Shown: positions 29,354 through 37,931 of the stretch, in pieces
Layout: each line of letters starts with the position of its first letter
How positions within the stretch are numbered: position 1 is the first letter of the stretch
From: Planctomycetota bacterium
Lineage (GTDB): Bacteria > Planctomycetota > Phycisphaerae > Phycisphaerales > Phycisphaeraceae
Length of the DNA stretch: 64,000 nt
NCBI GenBank assembly: GCA_016350165.1
Contig: CP066225.1
Coordinates: 4,836,001 to 4,900,000, forward strand
Reading direction: 5' to 3'
Position numbers and translations under genes: made by a program
The notes under the pieces: model-generated
Databases searched by the model: none
What the model was told of the DNA's origin: nothing
The model's input: only the letters and a program-made list of their open reading frames with translations

Positions 29354-30811
29354 GTGACCAAATCGACGAAGAAAAAACACGCAGCCGTTTTCTTGGACCG
29401 TGATGACACACTGATCCATAACAGCGGTGACCTCGGTAATCCCGATGATGTTGAACTAATTCAGGGGGCAGCCTCAGCCATCGCTTCACTCCGAGGTCTC
29501 GGCTACAAGATCGTCGTCGTCACCAATCAAGGCGGCGTTGCTCGCGGTAAATACGGCGAAGCCGACGTTGACGCTGTACACGAACGTCTCAGCGAACTGC
29601 TCGCAGAGCAAACCGGCGGCGCTAAAGTCGATCGTTACTACTACTGCCCCTTCCATCCGCAAGGGCTCGTTGACGAATACACACAAGAGCACCCTGACCG
29701 CAAACCAGCACCAGGTATGCTCCTTCGTGGCGCAGAAGATCTCGACCTTGATCTCTCAAATTGCTGGATGGTCGGCGACCAAATCAGAGACGTACAAGCA
29801 GGCGCCGCTGCAGGTACAAGAACCATCCTCATCCGTGAAGATGCTGACCGTCTTGCACCACTCACCATCAGCCAGATGGAAAATGCGAAGATCGAGACGA
29901 GCGGAAACGATGCGGTCGTACCTGACTACATGGCCAAGAACGTCGTCGAAGCCGTTCGCATCATCGCTCAGCAACGTAAGCCGGAAACCAGCGAGGAAAT
30001 TAATCGCGTAAACAGTAATAAACGCTGGGACGCCGAAGCGATGGCTGCACTGCAGAAAAAAAAGCCAGCCCAAGCTGAAGACAAGGATAAAAAAAAAGAG
30101 ATCGATGAACGGGTAACTGGCAACCGTCCATTCAAACCATGGTCATCTCAAGAAGCAAATCGTGATATTGATGAACGTGGTTGGATTAAAAAGCCCGCGG
30201 CTGTTCTACGTGAAGAAGCAAAGCATAAACCAGTCTCTGCAGCAGATTCAGAGCAGCCTGCTCCAGTTGAGCAGCCTCAGCAGCGTATTGGTGACAAGCT
30301 CCGTGAGATGGCAAATAAACCTCCAGCCGAACCTGTTGCAAGTGAGCCAAAACCTCAACCTAAACCAGTTGCAGAAATAACGCCTACACCAGAGCCTGCA
30401 GTCGTTAAGCAGGAGCAGCCAGAACCAAAAGCTGAGCCCATACCTTCACGCGTCAACCCAAAAGTCTCACCAGCCGTTGAACCTGTTGACGTCACTCCAT
30501 CACCATCCAAACCACAACCGGCACCAGCCTCAAAAGAGCAGGCCGCCAAGCGTTCACATGTCTCAACTGAGTCCGAACGTACCCTCAAACTCATCCTCAA
30601 AGAAATCCGTCAACTCAAAGGCATCGACGAGATGTCCGTCTTCAAGGTTTTCGTCGTCATCCTCCAGATGGCAGCGATCCTCTGCTACGTAGGTGGTCTT
30701 TGGCTTGGAAAAGCTGATTTCCAAATTTTCGTCAAGAGCATCACCGCTGGCATCATGATCCAGCTTGGCACCATCGCCATGCTCATGACCATGGGTCATC
30801 GTCGCGGCTAG
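29354..30811 (+). CDS. GmhB-like HAD phosphatase with long disordered region and two C-terminal membrane helices
   Basis: 485 residues. Residues about 1-195 are a HAD-IIIA histidinol-phosphatase/D-glycero-manno-heptose-1,7-bisphosphate phosphatase domain: AVFLDRDDTLIHNSGDLG (nucleophile and acid Asp), VTNQGGVARGKY, a CPFHPQG metal-site fragment, RKPAPGMLLRGA and MVGDQIRDVQAGAAAGT. Residues about 200-410 are Lys/Glu rich then Pro/Glu/Gln rich, presumably disordered. A Lys/Arg-rich helix (ERTLKLILKEIRQLKG) and two membrane helices (VFKVFVVILQMAAILCYVGGLWLG and SITAGIMIQLGTIAMLMTM) end it. GTG 29354 is preferred over TTG 29351 (AGGA 7 nt upstream). The following heptosyltransferase supports a role in LPS heptose synthesis. 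The membrane tail is not part of ordinary GmhB. Confidence 0.85.
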   Translation: MTKSTKKKHAAVFLDRDDTLIHNSGDLGNPDDVELIQGAASAIASLRGLGYKIVVVTNQGGVARGKYGEADVDAVHERLSELLAEQTGGAKVDRYYYCPFHPQGLVDEYTQEHPDRKPAPGMLLRGAEDLDLDLSNCWMVGDQIRDVQAGAAAGTRTILIREDADRLAPLTISQMENAKIETSGNDAVVPDYMAKNVVEAVRIIAQQRKPETSEEINRVNSNKRWDAEAMAALQKKKPAQAEDKDKKKEIDERVTGNRPFKPWSSQEANRDIDERGWIKKPAAVLREEAKHKPVSAADSEQPAPVEQPQQRIGDKLREMANKPPAEPVASEPKPQPKPVAEITPTPEPAVVKQEQPEPKAEPIPSRVNPKVSPAVEPVDVTPSPSKPQPAPASKEQAAKRSHVSTESERTLKLILKEIRQLKGIDEMSVFKVFVVILQMAAILCYVGGLWLGKADFQIFVKSITAGIMIQLGTIAMLMTMGHRRG

Positions 30812-30922
30812 ATCATCGCTCAGCCAAACCAAACGACCTTCAAATCCGACGGTAATGTGGGAAATTACCGCCCACAACCCAATGCGGCGTGAACACTTAG
30901 CAAGTGTTATACTTACACAGAT

Positions 30923-31999
30923 ATGGCAACTGCCCAGGATCATGATGTAAAACGGCTACTCGTCTACATGCCCACATGGCTAGGCGATTGTGTCATGGCC
31001 ATGCCCACCCTTCGCTCGCTACGCGAACTCTACCCAAACGCGCATATCACCATGCTCGTACGCAAGAACGTCAAACCCCTCTGCTCAGACCTCCCTTGGG
31101 TTGATCGCATCATCGCCATTCGCTCCAAGAAAGGCTCAGGCAAAACTGACTCACGTCGCGGCTCTCTCATCAAACTTGCCCGACGTCTTGCCGCCGGTAA
31201 TTTCGACCTCGCCGTCCTCCTACCAAATAGTTTCAAATCAGCTCTAGTTGCCAAGCTCGCCGGTGCCAAACGTATTGTTGGCTACGACCGAGATGGACGC
31301 GGTTTCATGCTTACCGACCGTCTCATTCCCCGTCGTGATAAAGCCGGCTTCGTCCCCGTCCCAACCCTCGACTACTACCTCGGCATTCCACGCTTTCTCG
31401 GCTCGACCGACGTTGATCACGACATGGTCCTCTTCACCCGCGAACAAGATGACCAGGCTGTCGACCAAAAGCTCAAGTCCGCAGGCATTGATTTCGCCGC
31501 AGGTGATCAGTACATTCTCCTCAACCCCGGCGCTCAAAAACCCATGAAACGTTGGGCTCCAGAAAACTTTGCCAAGGTCGCTGACCAGCTCGCACAAAAT
31601 CACAACTTCAAAATCGTCGTCACCGGCTCCCCCGCCGAAAAAGAAATTCTTAAAGCCGTCGTCGGTTCTGCCAACACCAACATCGTCAACCTCGCCGAGC
31701 TTGGTATGAACCTCCGCCTACTCAAAAGTGCTGTGAAGTTCGCTCATCTCATGATCACCAACGACACAGGCACCCGCCATATTTCCGCCGCTATGGGTAC
31801 GCCCGTCGTAACTCTCTTCGGCCCAACCGGACCCGAATGGACGACTATCGATTTTGAAGAAGAAATTGAACTATCCGCCCCCGGTATTTGTGATGCTTGC
31901 AAATCCCAGCCTTGGGCAAAGACCGGCAAGTGTATGCACACAATCACCACCGATCAGGTCTACAACGCTGTATTAGACCTTCTCGACCTGAATGATTAA
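30923..31999 (+). CDS. LPS heptosyltransferase, glycosyltransferase family 9
   Basis: 358 residues, GT9/WaaF-WaaC type; adds heptose to the LPS inner core at the cytoplasmic face. VYMPTWLGDCVMAMPTLRSL is the N-terminal GT9 motif. ILLNPGAQKPMKRWAPENFAKVADQL opens the ADP-sugar-binding half. MITNDTGTRHISAAMGTPVVTLFGPTGPEW carries the DTG..H nucleotide-binding motif. Upstream TATACT at 30908 is a plausible -10 element, and an AACACTT-AGC-AAGTGTT hairpin overlaps it. Adjacent to the GmhB-like phosphatase and a GT4 enzyme. Confidence 0.92.
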   Translation: MATAQDHDVKRLLVYMPTWLGDCVMAMPTLRSLRELYPNAHITMLVRKNVKPLCSDLPWVDRIIAIRSKKGSGKTDSRRGSLIKLARRLAAGNFDLAVLLPNSFKSALVAKLAGAKRIVGYDRDGRGFMLTDRLIPRRDKAGFVPVPTLDYYLGIPRFLGSTDVDHDMVLFTREQDDQAVDQKLKSAGIDFAAGDQYILLNPGAQKPMKRWAPENFAKVADQLAQNHNFKIVVTGSPAEKEILKAVVGSANTNIVNLAELGMNLRLLKSAVKFAHLMITNDTGTRHISAAMGTPVVTLFGPTGPEWTTIDFEEEIELSAPGICDACKSQPWAKTGKCMHTITTDQVYNAVLDLLDLND

Positions 32000-32042
32000 C
32001 CCTGTGTTTATAGTACTATTCATCCTCGATTAAGGACGCGTC

Positions 32043-33218
32043 ATGAAAATTGCGGTTGCGATTGAACATTTCAATCCCATGGAAGGTGGTGCCGAGCGAT
32101 CAACTGCTGAGACCGTCAAAGAACTCGTCTCACGTGGTCACGACGTAACCCTTCTTACAGGCTCCGCAAAACAAGATACGGTCCCAACCGGCGCGAAGCT
32201 CCTCTCTATGAGCGATCATAAATCCAGCGGAGCAGGGCGTCTTGTACGCTATTCCAGATGGGCTAATCATCAGTTAGACTCAAATAATTTTGATACATCA
32301 CTCTCCATCACCATGGCCGTTGCCGCTCGCGTCCTTCAACCAAGAGGCGGCACTGTTCGTGAAACTCTTGAACGCAACATCGCTCTCCGCAAAGGCGCCT
32401 TAAAGCAAAAATGGAAGCGTTGGATGATCAATCTCAACGCTAAGCAACGTGCGCTCCTTCACTTTGAACATAAGCACCTCCAAGATGAGACGCGTGTCAA
32501 AACCATTGTTGCCCTTAGTGAATACGTCGTCGAGCAACTTCGTATTCATTACAACGTCTCCGATGATCGCATCGCCGTCATTCCCAACGCAGCCACCATG
32601 CCCGACGTCACCGACGATCTCAAAAACCAATGGCGTAACACCATTCGTCATCAATACGATATCCCCAACGACGCCACCGGCGTCTACCTCTACGCCGCCC
32701 AAAATCCCAAACTCAAAGGCTTCTCCACTATTCTCAAAGCCGTCCAGATCCTTAAAGATCAAGGCGAGAACCCTCTCGTTCTCCTCGCCGGTCGATACGG
32801 CTATAAAGACCAAGAAGCCGCTGCCAATATGGGTATCCGCGACAACCTCCGTTTTGTCGGCGAGACCTCTCAGATGCCCACACTCTACGCCGCCGCTGAC
32901 GTGACTGTCTTGCCAAGCTTCTACGACCCATCAAGCAAAGTCATCATCGAATCCCTCATGATGGGCCGTCCCGCCATCAGCTCAGGCTTTAACGGGGCCA
33001 GCGATTTCATCGCTCCAGACGACGGCCATATACCCAATCGGGGCTATGTCGTTAACGACCCTTCAGACGCCCCTGCATGGGCAAAAGCGATGAGCGATAT
33101 CGTCAAAAATGACAACTATCAGCCTTTCGCCGCCGCTACTGTCGGCTTACGTGATCAACTCACCATGAAACACCACGTTGATCAACTTGAAAAAGTCCTC
33201 GAAGCCGCGATCAGCTGA
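32043..33218 (+). CDS. Glycosyltransferase family 4 (LPS-core WaaG-like)
   Basis: 391 residues, GT-B fold. N-terminal EHFNPMEGGAERSTAETVKELVSRGH binds acceptor with a Gly-rich loop. VALSEYVVEQL and VIPNAATMPD mark the interdomain region. GVYLYAAQNPKLKGFSTIL and LVLLAGRYGYKDQ start the nucleotide domain. DVTVLPSFYDPSSKVIIESLMMGRPAISS contains the GT4 acidic motif contacting the nucleotide sugar. EGGAE and PNAA resemble WaaG-like LPS glucosyltransferases, which fits the heptosyltransferase 43 bp upstream. AAGGA RBS precedes the ATG. Donor sugar not determined. Confidence 0.9.
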   Translation: MKIAVAIEHFNPMEGGAERSTAETVKELVSRGHDVTLLTGSAKQDTVPTGAKLLSMSDHKSSGAGRLVRYSRWANHQLDSNNFDTSLSITMAVAARVLQPRGGTVRETLERNIALRKGALKQKWKRWMINLNAKQRALLHFEHKHLQDETRVKTIVALSEYVVEQLRIHYNVSDDRIAVIPNAATMPDVTDDLKNQWRNTIRHQYDIPNDATGVYLYAAQNPKLKGFSTILKAVQILKDQGENPLVLLAGRYGYKDQEAAANMGIRDNLRFVGETSQMPTLYAAADVTVLPSFYDPSSKVIIESLMMGRPAISSGFNGASDFIAPDDGHIPNRGYVVNDPSDAPAWAKAMSDIVKNDNYQPFAAATVGLRDQLTMKHHVDQLEKVLEAAIS

Positions 33219-33313
33219 ATTACATAAGTGCTTATTACCCAATAAAATACATTCGCTATGGCTCATCCCCTCACCACCTCACTCCCCATACCCACATCCA
33301 TACCCACCTCGAT

Positions 33314-33343
33314 TTGCTAAATCGCCCCTCTGACGGATATAAT
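33314..33343 (+). promoter_or_regulatory. Sigma70-type promoter upstream of rpsL
   Basis: TTGCTA (33314-33319), 18-bp spacer, then a consensus TATAAT (33338-33343), 40 bp before the rpsL ATG. The best-looking vegetative promoter in the window. Confidence 0.75.
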
Positions 33344-33382
33344 GCCCGACTCGACTTATAACTGGAAGACTTAGGAAAAGTT

Positions 33383-33757
33383 ATGCCAACTATTAATCAA
33401 CTTATACGAAGCCCTCGCGTAACACCGAAGGCCAAGTCAAAGGTCAAAGACCTTGATGCATGCCCACAGCGTCGTGGTGTGTGTCTGCAGGTGAAGACTG
33501 TCACCCCGAAGAAGCCTAACTCCGCTCTCCGTAAGGTCGCACGTGTGCGTCTCTCAAACGGTAAGGAAATCACAGCTTACATCGGTGGCGAAGGTCACAA
33601 CCTTCAGGAACACAGTATCGTACTCGTCCGTGGCGGTCGTGTTCGCGACCTTCCCGGTGTACGTTACCACGTTGTTCGCGGTGCTCTCGACTGCCTCGGC
33701 GTCGAAAACCGTAAAAAGGGCCGCTCAAAGTATGGCGTCAAGAAGCCTAAGGGCTAA
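33383..33757 (+). CDS. rpsL: 30S ribosomal protein S12
   Basis: 124 residues, canonical S12: [31 protein letters not shown] with wild-type Lys at position 43 (streptomycin-sensitive form), [28 protein letters not shown] and the basic tail. First gene of a shortened str operon. Confidence 0.99.
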   Translation: MPTINQLIRSPRVTPKAKSKVKDLDACPQRRGVCLQVKTVTPKKPNSALRKVARVRLSNGKEITAYIGGEGHNLQEHSIVLVRGGRVRDLPGVRYHVVRGALDCLGVENRKKGRSKYGVKKPKG

Positions 33758-33817
33758 TTGATCGCACGGATTCGTGATCGTTGATGTGTCTTCACGATAA
33801 CTATCACGGCAAGTAAT

Positions 33818-33862
33818 TGTCTTTCACAAGACAGTGAACATGATCCTGCTTAACCGCAGGAT
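33818..33862 (+). promoter_or_regulatory. Structured rpsL-rpsG intercistronic leader
   Basis: Two perfect hairpins, TGTCTT-TCAC-AAGACA (33818-33833) and ATCCTGC-TTAACC-GCAGGAT (33843-33862), lie in the 128-bp spacer just before the rpsG RBS. In E. coli S7 binds the S12-S7 spacer to repress translation; a similar role here is an inference. Confidence 0.5.
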
Positions 33863-33885
33863 GGATGAGCCAAAAAGGAAACAAA

Positions 33886-34362
33886 ATGGCAGGTAGAATT
33901 ACCAAATCAGAACAACAACTGAAACCAGATCCAAAGTTCAAGGATAAGGTTCTCTCACGCTTCATTAACTGCGTGATGCTCGACGGCAAAAGATCCGTCG
34001 CTCAACGCGTCATTTATGATGCACTCGATATTATTGAAGATCGTATGAAGGGCAAGCCCGCTGCGATCGAAGTCTTCCACAAGGCTATCGACAACGTCAA
34101 GCCGAACGTCGAAGTTCGCTCAAAGCGTGTCGGTGGTACTAACTATCAAGTACCTATGCAGGTCAACAAGAAGCGTCAGCAATCACTGGCCTTCCGTTGG
34201 CTCATCAAAGCATGCCGTGCAGACCGTGGCAAACCAATGTCTGTCCGTCTCGCTAATGAACTGATGAATGCTTACAAGGGTGAAGGTAAGGCCATGAACA
34301 CGCGTGATCAAACGCACCGCATGGCAGAAGCGAACAAAGCATTCGCTCACTTCGCTTGGTAA
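33886..34362 (+). CDS. rpsG: 30S ribosomal protein S7
   Basis: 158 residues, standard S7 length: MAGRITKSEQQLKPDPKF, FINCVMLDGKRSVAQRVIYDALDII, VEVRSKRVGGTNYQVPMQV and DQTHRMAEANKAFAHFAW. The ATG at 33886 is supported by AAAAGGA 7 nt upstream; the in-frame ATG at 33865 would add seven residues not found in S7. A terminator follows, so fusA and tuf, the usual next genes of the str operon, are located elsewhere. Confidence 0.99.
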   Translation: MAGRITKSEQQLKPDPKFKDKVLSRFINCVMLDGKRSVAQRVIYDALDIIEDRMKGKPAAIEVFHKAIDNVKPNVEVRSKRVGGTNYQVPMQVNKKRQQSLAFRWLIKACRADRGKPMSVRLANELMNAYKGEGKAMNTRDQTHRMAEANKAFAHFAW

Positions 34363-34448
34363 ATTTTGTAAAACAGCTGCTTCGCGAGCTCGAGTTGAGT
34401 ATCACTCAATTCTAGTAGCACCGGAGCATGCCAGTATAAAAGTCGAGG

Positions 34449-34478
34449 CCCTTCCATTTCTAAAATGGAAGGGTTTTT
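34449..34478 (+). terminator. Terminator of the rpsL-rpsG operon
   Basis: CCCTTCCATTT / AAATGGAAGGG perfect 11-bp stem with a 3-nt loop and TTTTT tail. Confidence 0.9.
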
Positions 34479-34555
34479 ATTTATACTCATTCAACGCTAT
34501 CATTAACCATTGGTGCTTCACGATTCATACACGAACTAATCGCGAGTTAGATCTC

Positions 34556-35650
34556 ATGAACCTCCAACGCTATCATCGCCAAATGCTCCTCCCCGACATC
34601 GGTGAGCAAGGCCAAAAACTTATCTCCTCATCAACCGCCCTCGTTGTTGGCTGTGGAGCTCTCGGTTGTATGATCGCCTCCATGCTCGTCCGCGCAGGTA
34701 TCGGCAAGATTATTCTCGTTGACCGCGATTTTGTTGACCTCACCAACCTGCAACGCCAAGTTTTATTCAATGAAGATGACGTGAACGCAGGCCTTCCTAA
34801 AGCCATCGCTGCAAAAGAAAAACTCTCACGCATCAACGCCAACGTCGAGATTCAAGCTGAAGTTGCTGACATCAACTTCATGAACATCGAAACCTATCTC
34901 AAAGACTGCGACATCGTCATTGACGGCGTCGACAATTTTGAAACCCGCTATATCGTAAACGACGCAGCCATCAAGCACGCCATCCCCTACGTCTACGGCG
35001 GCGCCGTCGGCACCACTGGAACCATCTACCCAATCCTCCCTCATACAAAAGACCAATCCGCATCTTGGGAAACCGAACCCGAAACCTCCATCGCAGGCCC
35101 ATGTCTTCGTTGTATTCACGAAAACATGCCCGCGCCCGGCTCAACTCCAACATGTGACACTGCAGGCGTCCTCGGCCCCATCGTCTCCATCATCGCCAAC
35201 CTTCAGGTCACCGAAGCAATCAAAATCCTCACGAAAAACTGGTCTAAAGTATCACGCTCTATGCAGTTCATCGACCTTTGGCAAAACCAGTTCAAGCAGT
35301 TCGATATCGCATCACTCTACGAAGCCGGTGACTGTGTTTGTTGCAAACAGCATAACTATGAATTTCTCGATGGTATTCATGGTTCTCGCACCACAACCAT
35401 GTGTGGCCGCGAAGCAGTTCAAATTCTTCCAACCGAAGGCCAGTGGAACCTCAACCTCGAACAACTCAAACAAAAACTCGAATCAACACTCACTCTCACC
35501 AAAGCCAATCCCTTCATGCTTCAACTCGACATTAAAGAAGCAGAAAACACCTACGAATTAACCATCTTTAAAGATGGCCGCGCAATGGTTCGTGGTACAC
35601 GTGATGAAAATATTGCAAAAAGTATATACGCCAAATATATCGGCTCTTGA
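34556..35650 (+). CDS. ThiF/MoeB/HesA-family E1-like adenylyltransferase
   Basis: 364 residues. Adenylates the C-terminus of a ubiquitin-like sulfur carrier (ThiS or MoaD). YHRQMLLPDIGEQGQKLI opens the family. VVGCGALGCMIASMLVRAGIGKIILVDRDFVDLTNLQRQ is the ATP-binding Rossmann element. CLRC and CVCC provide the two Cys pairs for the structural zinc. TCDTAGVLGPIVSIIANLQVTEAIKIL contains the conserved Cys before the crossover helix. The C-terminal 80 residues (SRTTTMCGREAVQIL...) match the tail of ThiF/MoeB-like proteins, without a rhodanese domain. The frame is open back to 34304 through rpsG and its terminator, so ATG 34556 is the sensible start. No ThiS or MoaD gene lies nearby. Confidence 0.9.
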   Translation: MNLQRYHRQMLLPDIGEQGQKLISSSTALVVGCGALGCMIASMLVRAGIGKIILVDRDFVDLTNLQRQVLFNEDDVNAGLPKAIAAKEKLSRINANVEIQAEVADINFMNIETYLKDCDIVIDGVDNFETRYIVNDAAIKHAIPYVYGGAVGTTGTIYPILPHTKDQSASWETEPETSIAGPCLRCIHENMPAPGSTPTCDTAGVLGPIVSIIANLQVTEAIKILTKNWSKVSRSMQFIDLWQNQFKQFDIASLYEAGDCVCCKQHNYEFLDGIHGSRTTTMCGREAVQILPTEGQWNLNLEQLKQKLESTLTLTKANPFMLQLDIKEAENTYELTIFKDGRAMVRGTRDENIAKSIYAKYIGS

Positions 35651-35655
35651 TATGA

Positions 35656-36417
35656 TTACATCTTTAAGTCTAACTGACGCATAGATACATGTTTCGCTTC
35701 AGGATCAATCTCATACAACCTATAAACATGAGGCGAAACACAAAACGCAGGCTCCGTTGTAAAGTACGCATTTCTAAGATGAATTAATTCCGTCCCCTGA
35801 TGGTAGTGGCCTGATAACGACAAGATCACTTGTTCCGATTCATCCACTAACTGGGTCAACAATCGATCATCTTTATATGAATGAGGATACCCTTCATGCA
35901 ATGTTGGTGTCAGTACATAGTGTTGCACATGTACTTGCAGCATATCCGAATCACAAGCAACCGCATCTTCAAACCGCTCGCGTTCCATATGTAATCGTTG
36001 TGGCATATGGTTTTCTGTTTCATGATCATGAAAAAACAAAAACTTATAGCCATTGATGATTAAGTCATCGAATTTTTCAAACACTTGCCATACAAATTCC
36101 GGAATATCATGGTTTCCAGCCACAACGACATAAGGAAGCCCCGATGCATCAAGTATATCTTTCACATACAAATAATCAGCAATGCATGATAGCGTGTGTT
36201 CTTCACAAAGTTTCTTTTCTTGATGATCTTCAATCCATTCTTCAGGCACATCAACCAAATCACCAGTTACAACAATAATGTCAGGTTTGTGTCCTTTGAT
36301 TTCTTCAATTGCCTTAGGCAGCAAATGCGGCATATCCCGTATCAAACGCTTCGGGTTCGCAGCCATACCCGGTATAGATTGCCTCAAGTGCATGTCTGTA
36401 ATATGAGCTATTTTCAT
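35656..36417 (-). CDS. Calcineurin-like metallophosphoesterase (CpdA/Icc-like)
   Basis: 253 residues. ITDMHLRQ (D-x-H), VTGDLVD (GD), VVAGNHDIPEF (GNHD), a His-Glu region YVLTPTLHEGY and LSGHYHQGTELI (GHxH) give the complete two-metal site of class III phosphodiesterases such as CpdA. Substrate could be a cyclic nucleotide or another phosphodiester. It stops 5 bp from the convergent ThiF-like gene with no terminator between them. Confidence 0.85.
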   Translation of the reverse strand: MKIAHITDMHLRQSIPGMAANPKRLIRDMPHLLPKAIEEIKGHKPDIIVVTGDLVDVPEEWIEDHQEKKLCEEHTLSCIADYLYVKDILDASGLPYVVVAGNHDIPEFVWQVFEKFDDLIINGYKFLFFHDHETENHMPQRLHMERERFEDAVACDSDMLQVHVQHYVLTPTLHEGYPHSYKDDRLLTQLVDESEQVILSLSGHYHQGTELIHLRNAYFTTEPAFCVSPHVYRLYEIDPEAKHVSMRQLDLKM

Positions 36418-36556
36418 CGTTGCAGCAGGACCTATAACAAAAAATGAACCTAAACCCCAGTATGGTATCGGGGACTATTTATTGCATCTTAATCTTATGC
36501 ACTGAGCACCCACTAATCTACTTGCTGAACATACCTGCAATTCCGCATAATCCATA

Positions 36557-36584
36557 AGAAAAGCCCACGACAAGTGGGCTTTTG
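36557..36584 (-). terminator. Terminator of the porin gene at 36675
   Basis: AAAAGCCCAC / GTGGGCTTTT stem; leftward transcript ends TTTTCTTA. About 90 bp beyond the porin stop codon. Confidence 0.8.
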
Positions 36585-36674
36585 CATGGTCTGTGATCCA
36601 GTTCGTTACGCTTGATCACGGAGACGTGTACGTTTGTTTTGGTATTTTATTTTTCTTTAAGTTACTGCCCTCCT

Positions 36675-37616
36675 TTAAAAACTGACTGATAATCCAAATG
36701 ATGTAATCACACGCGTTTCATCATCACCAGTACCAGCCGCCTCGCTGATTTCCTGTAACTGATCCGATAGCATCAAAAAATCGATACCAGCATGAAGTTC
36801 CCATGACCCATCTCGAGGTGAAATGAATTCCAAAGGCATGCTCGTATGAAAACCAATCTGCGTAAACCCAAAGAAATCACCATCACCGTTTGAGCCGGTT
36901 TGATAATATTTGTCGGCGTTAAAACCGAATGTGATCGGAACCGATAATGTGATCGGCGTTGTTTCCGAATCATAAATCAACACACTCGGCGCAATACCCG
37001 CTTCCAGATAAATCCCATCCGCATTACCAAATCCATCCGCAGCGGAACTGGTTTCAAAAGCAACGAGTGCATAAGGCTGCAAACCTTCAAACCCCGGTAT
37101 CTCTACGCCCAAATCTTCCCAGAACCCAGAGTCATCATGTGAAATACTAAAATCGATCTCTTGATTAAATTCCCCGCCTCCTGATGGGTTTTCTAACCAG
37201 ATGTAAGTAATGTCTGCAAACAAAGTATCGGATAACTGAAAAGATAATCCAAGACTTGGATCGGCTTCATACCACGCTGAATCGCCATCACGGTCAGTTG
37301 TTGAGAAACTTGACCACAAACCAAATGTCGCGCTAATACCATCTGAAAGTTGATATGTCGCAGCAGCAGAAGGTTGAATGATCAAGCCATTAATATTTTG
37401 TTTACCTTGTGAGATGCCACGGAACCAATATTCAGTTGTGAATGTGGTATCTGCTGCGAAGGACCAGTTCGATCCCTCATCAATTGCTTCTACGATCTGC
37501 TCAAGTTCAACTGGTTCAGCAAACTCATTTTGAGCCGATGCAATACTTGTTACTGTCATTAATCCCACTGCTGGTAGTAAGCGTGAGATAGCCCGCAAGG
37601 ATTGTTCCTTGTTCAC
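36675..37616 (-). CDS. TorF-like putative porin, paralogue 2 of 3
   Basis: 313 residues. Signal peptide of about 28 residues (RLLPAVGLMTVTSIASAQ). The mature protein starts with WSFAADTTFTTEYWFRGISQ, close to the RGxSQ strand motif of TIGR02001/TorF proteins, and alternates barrel strands to a C-terminal VITSFGLSVSF ending in Phe, the usual outer-membrane sorting signal. Acidic loops with DRDGDSAWYEADPSLG are shared with the next paralogue. It is separated from that paralogue by a terminator and a 300-bp spacer, so each has its own promoter. A role in small-solute passage is inferred. Confidence 0.8.
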   Translation of the reverse strand: MNKEQSLRAISRLLPAVGLMTVTSIASAQNEFAEPVELEQIVEAIDEGSNWSFAADTTFTTEYWFRGISQGKQNINGLIIQPSAAATYQLSDGISATFGLWSSFSTTDRDGDSAWYEADPSLGLSFQLSDTLFADITYIWLENPSGGGEFNQEIDFSISHDDSGFWEDLGVEIPGFEGLQPYALVAFETSSAADGFGNADGIYLEAGIAPSVLIYDSETTPITLSVPITFGFNADKYYQTGSNGDGDFFGFTQIGFHTSMPLEFISPRDGSWELHAGIDFLMLSDQLQEISEAAGTGDDETRVITSFGLSVSF

Positions 37617-37871
37617 CGTTAATCCTTCCTCTTAATTGCTCACAGGCGTTAACGTGTCCTGTAATGATTAGACGCCGTTCGGAGCTGTTCGTATGACTGA
37701 TGAATGACTAAGCATTCGTACGTTTCGCAGTTCATATTGCAACAGCCGTGCCAAAACACGCACCAAAACGAAAATGTGCGAATATCACATGAAAATGCTT
37801 TCAAAATCGCTGAAAAATTGAGAGTTATATAACAGCGCGCGGAAAAGTCATGTCGAGATTTTATGCAAAAT
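37617..37871. other. Spacer upstream of the porin gene
   Basis: About 255 bp, no ORF. Should hold the leftward promoter of the porin gene at 36675. No clear operator was recognised. Confidence 0.4.
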
Positions 37872-37901
37872 GAAAAAGCTGCTTATCAAATAAGCAGCTT
37901 T
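37872..37901 (-). terminator. Terminator of the porin gene at 37932
   Basis: AAAGCTGCTTA / TAAGCAGCTTT 11-bp perfect stem with a 5-nt loop; the leftward transcript continues TTTTTCATTTT. Confidence 0.85.
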
Positions 37902-37931
37902 GTATTCGTGCAATATTAAGCTAACACTTGG

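Noticed and set aside
34304-34555. Extended N-terminus of the ThiF-like protein overlapping rpsG
   Set aside because: It runs through the end of rpsG and the operon terminator; the family starts at MNLQRYHRQMLLPDIG.
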